Part shown: positions 6,046 through 6,098 of the stretch, piece after piece
Layout: each line of letters starts with the position of its first letter
How positions within the stretch are numbered: position 1 is the first letter of the stretch
From: Pseudomonadota bacterium
GTDB lineage: Bacteria; Pseudomonadota; Alphaproteobacteria; Rhizobiales; Methylopilaceae
Direction of reading: 5' to 3'
Assembly (NCBI GenBank): GCA_023430145.1
Contig: JAEZCD010000180.1
Location: 1 to 6,098, forward strand
DNA: 6,098 bases
Notes under the pieces: model-generated
What the model was told of the DNA's origin: nothing
Seen by the model: only the letters and a program-made list of their open reading frames with translations
The model's database searches: none
Position numbers and translations under genes: made by a program

Positions 6046-6098
6046 GGGTCTTGGCGAAAGGCGGGAAATCGCGGACCGCGGCGGCCATGTCCGAAGGC

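Noticed and set aside
4958..6048. The repeats as ends of a classical insertion sequence
   Set aside because: They are direct and about 100 bp long, they encode protein, and no transposase lies between them; the interval holds only the toxin-antitoxin operon.
5855..6088. 78-residue N-terminal extension of the antitoxin
   Set aside because: It consists of the promoter/operator and the antisense of repeat copy B. ATG 5854 has its own ribosome-binding site.
1..6098. tRNA, rRNA, riboswitch or CRISPR content
   Set aside because: I found no cloverleaf, rRNA-like stretch, regularly spaced repeat-spacer pattern or recognisable riboswitch core on either strand by reading.

Overview
The window is very GC-rich, with G or C at most third codon positions. 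Its gene content (an HxlR regulator beside an NmrA-type reductase, a FitB-like PIN toxin with a long-tailed antitoxin, a secreted NHL-type propeller) suggests an alphaproteobacterium, plausibly Hyphomicrobiales. That placement rests on gene style only; no rRNA, tRNA or housekeeping marker is present.

Layout. Positions 1-1682 hold the end of a metal-chelate ABC importer: a FecCD-type permease whose first residues lie upstream of the window, then its ATPase, overlapping by 4 nt. Three bases later and convergent is an HxlR-type repressor gene (1686-2135, minus). It is divergent from an NmrA-type NAD(P)-binding reductase gene (2201-3033, plus) across a 65-bp intergenic region that carries several GTATC/GATAC half-sites. 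The reductase gene is interrupted by an apparent one-base deletion in a C run at 2418-2420. A strong two-part hairpin (3062-3102) follows it. A secreted protein with seven NHL-like repeats is encoded at 3257-5056.

Positions 5057-6098 hold a type II toxin-antitoxin operon on the minus strand: a PIN (VapC/FitB-like) toxin at 5124-5552 and its antitoxin at 5552-5854, with a promoter embedded in a palindromic operator. The operon lies between two copies of the last ~100 bp of the propeller gene, one in place at 4958-5059 and one detached at 5947-6048. Homology begins abruptly at the same base in both. The first 49 bp are identical, the rest has diverged, and both end at a stop codon. This resembles either the attL/attR-like scar of an insertion into a gene 3' end or the stump of a deleted tandem paralogue. 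It is the most interesting structure here.

Functional reading: uptake of an iron-siderophore or cobalamin-type chelate; a thiol- or electrophile-responsive regulator with a probably inactivated reductase target; an envelope or secreted propeller of unknown ligand; and an autoregulated toxin-antitoxin pair that may have arrived as a small cassette.
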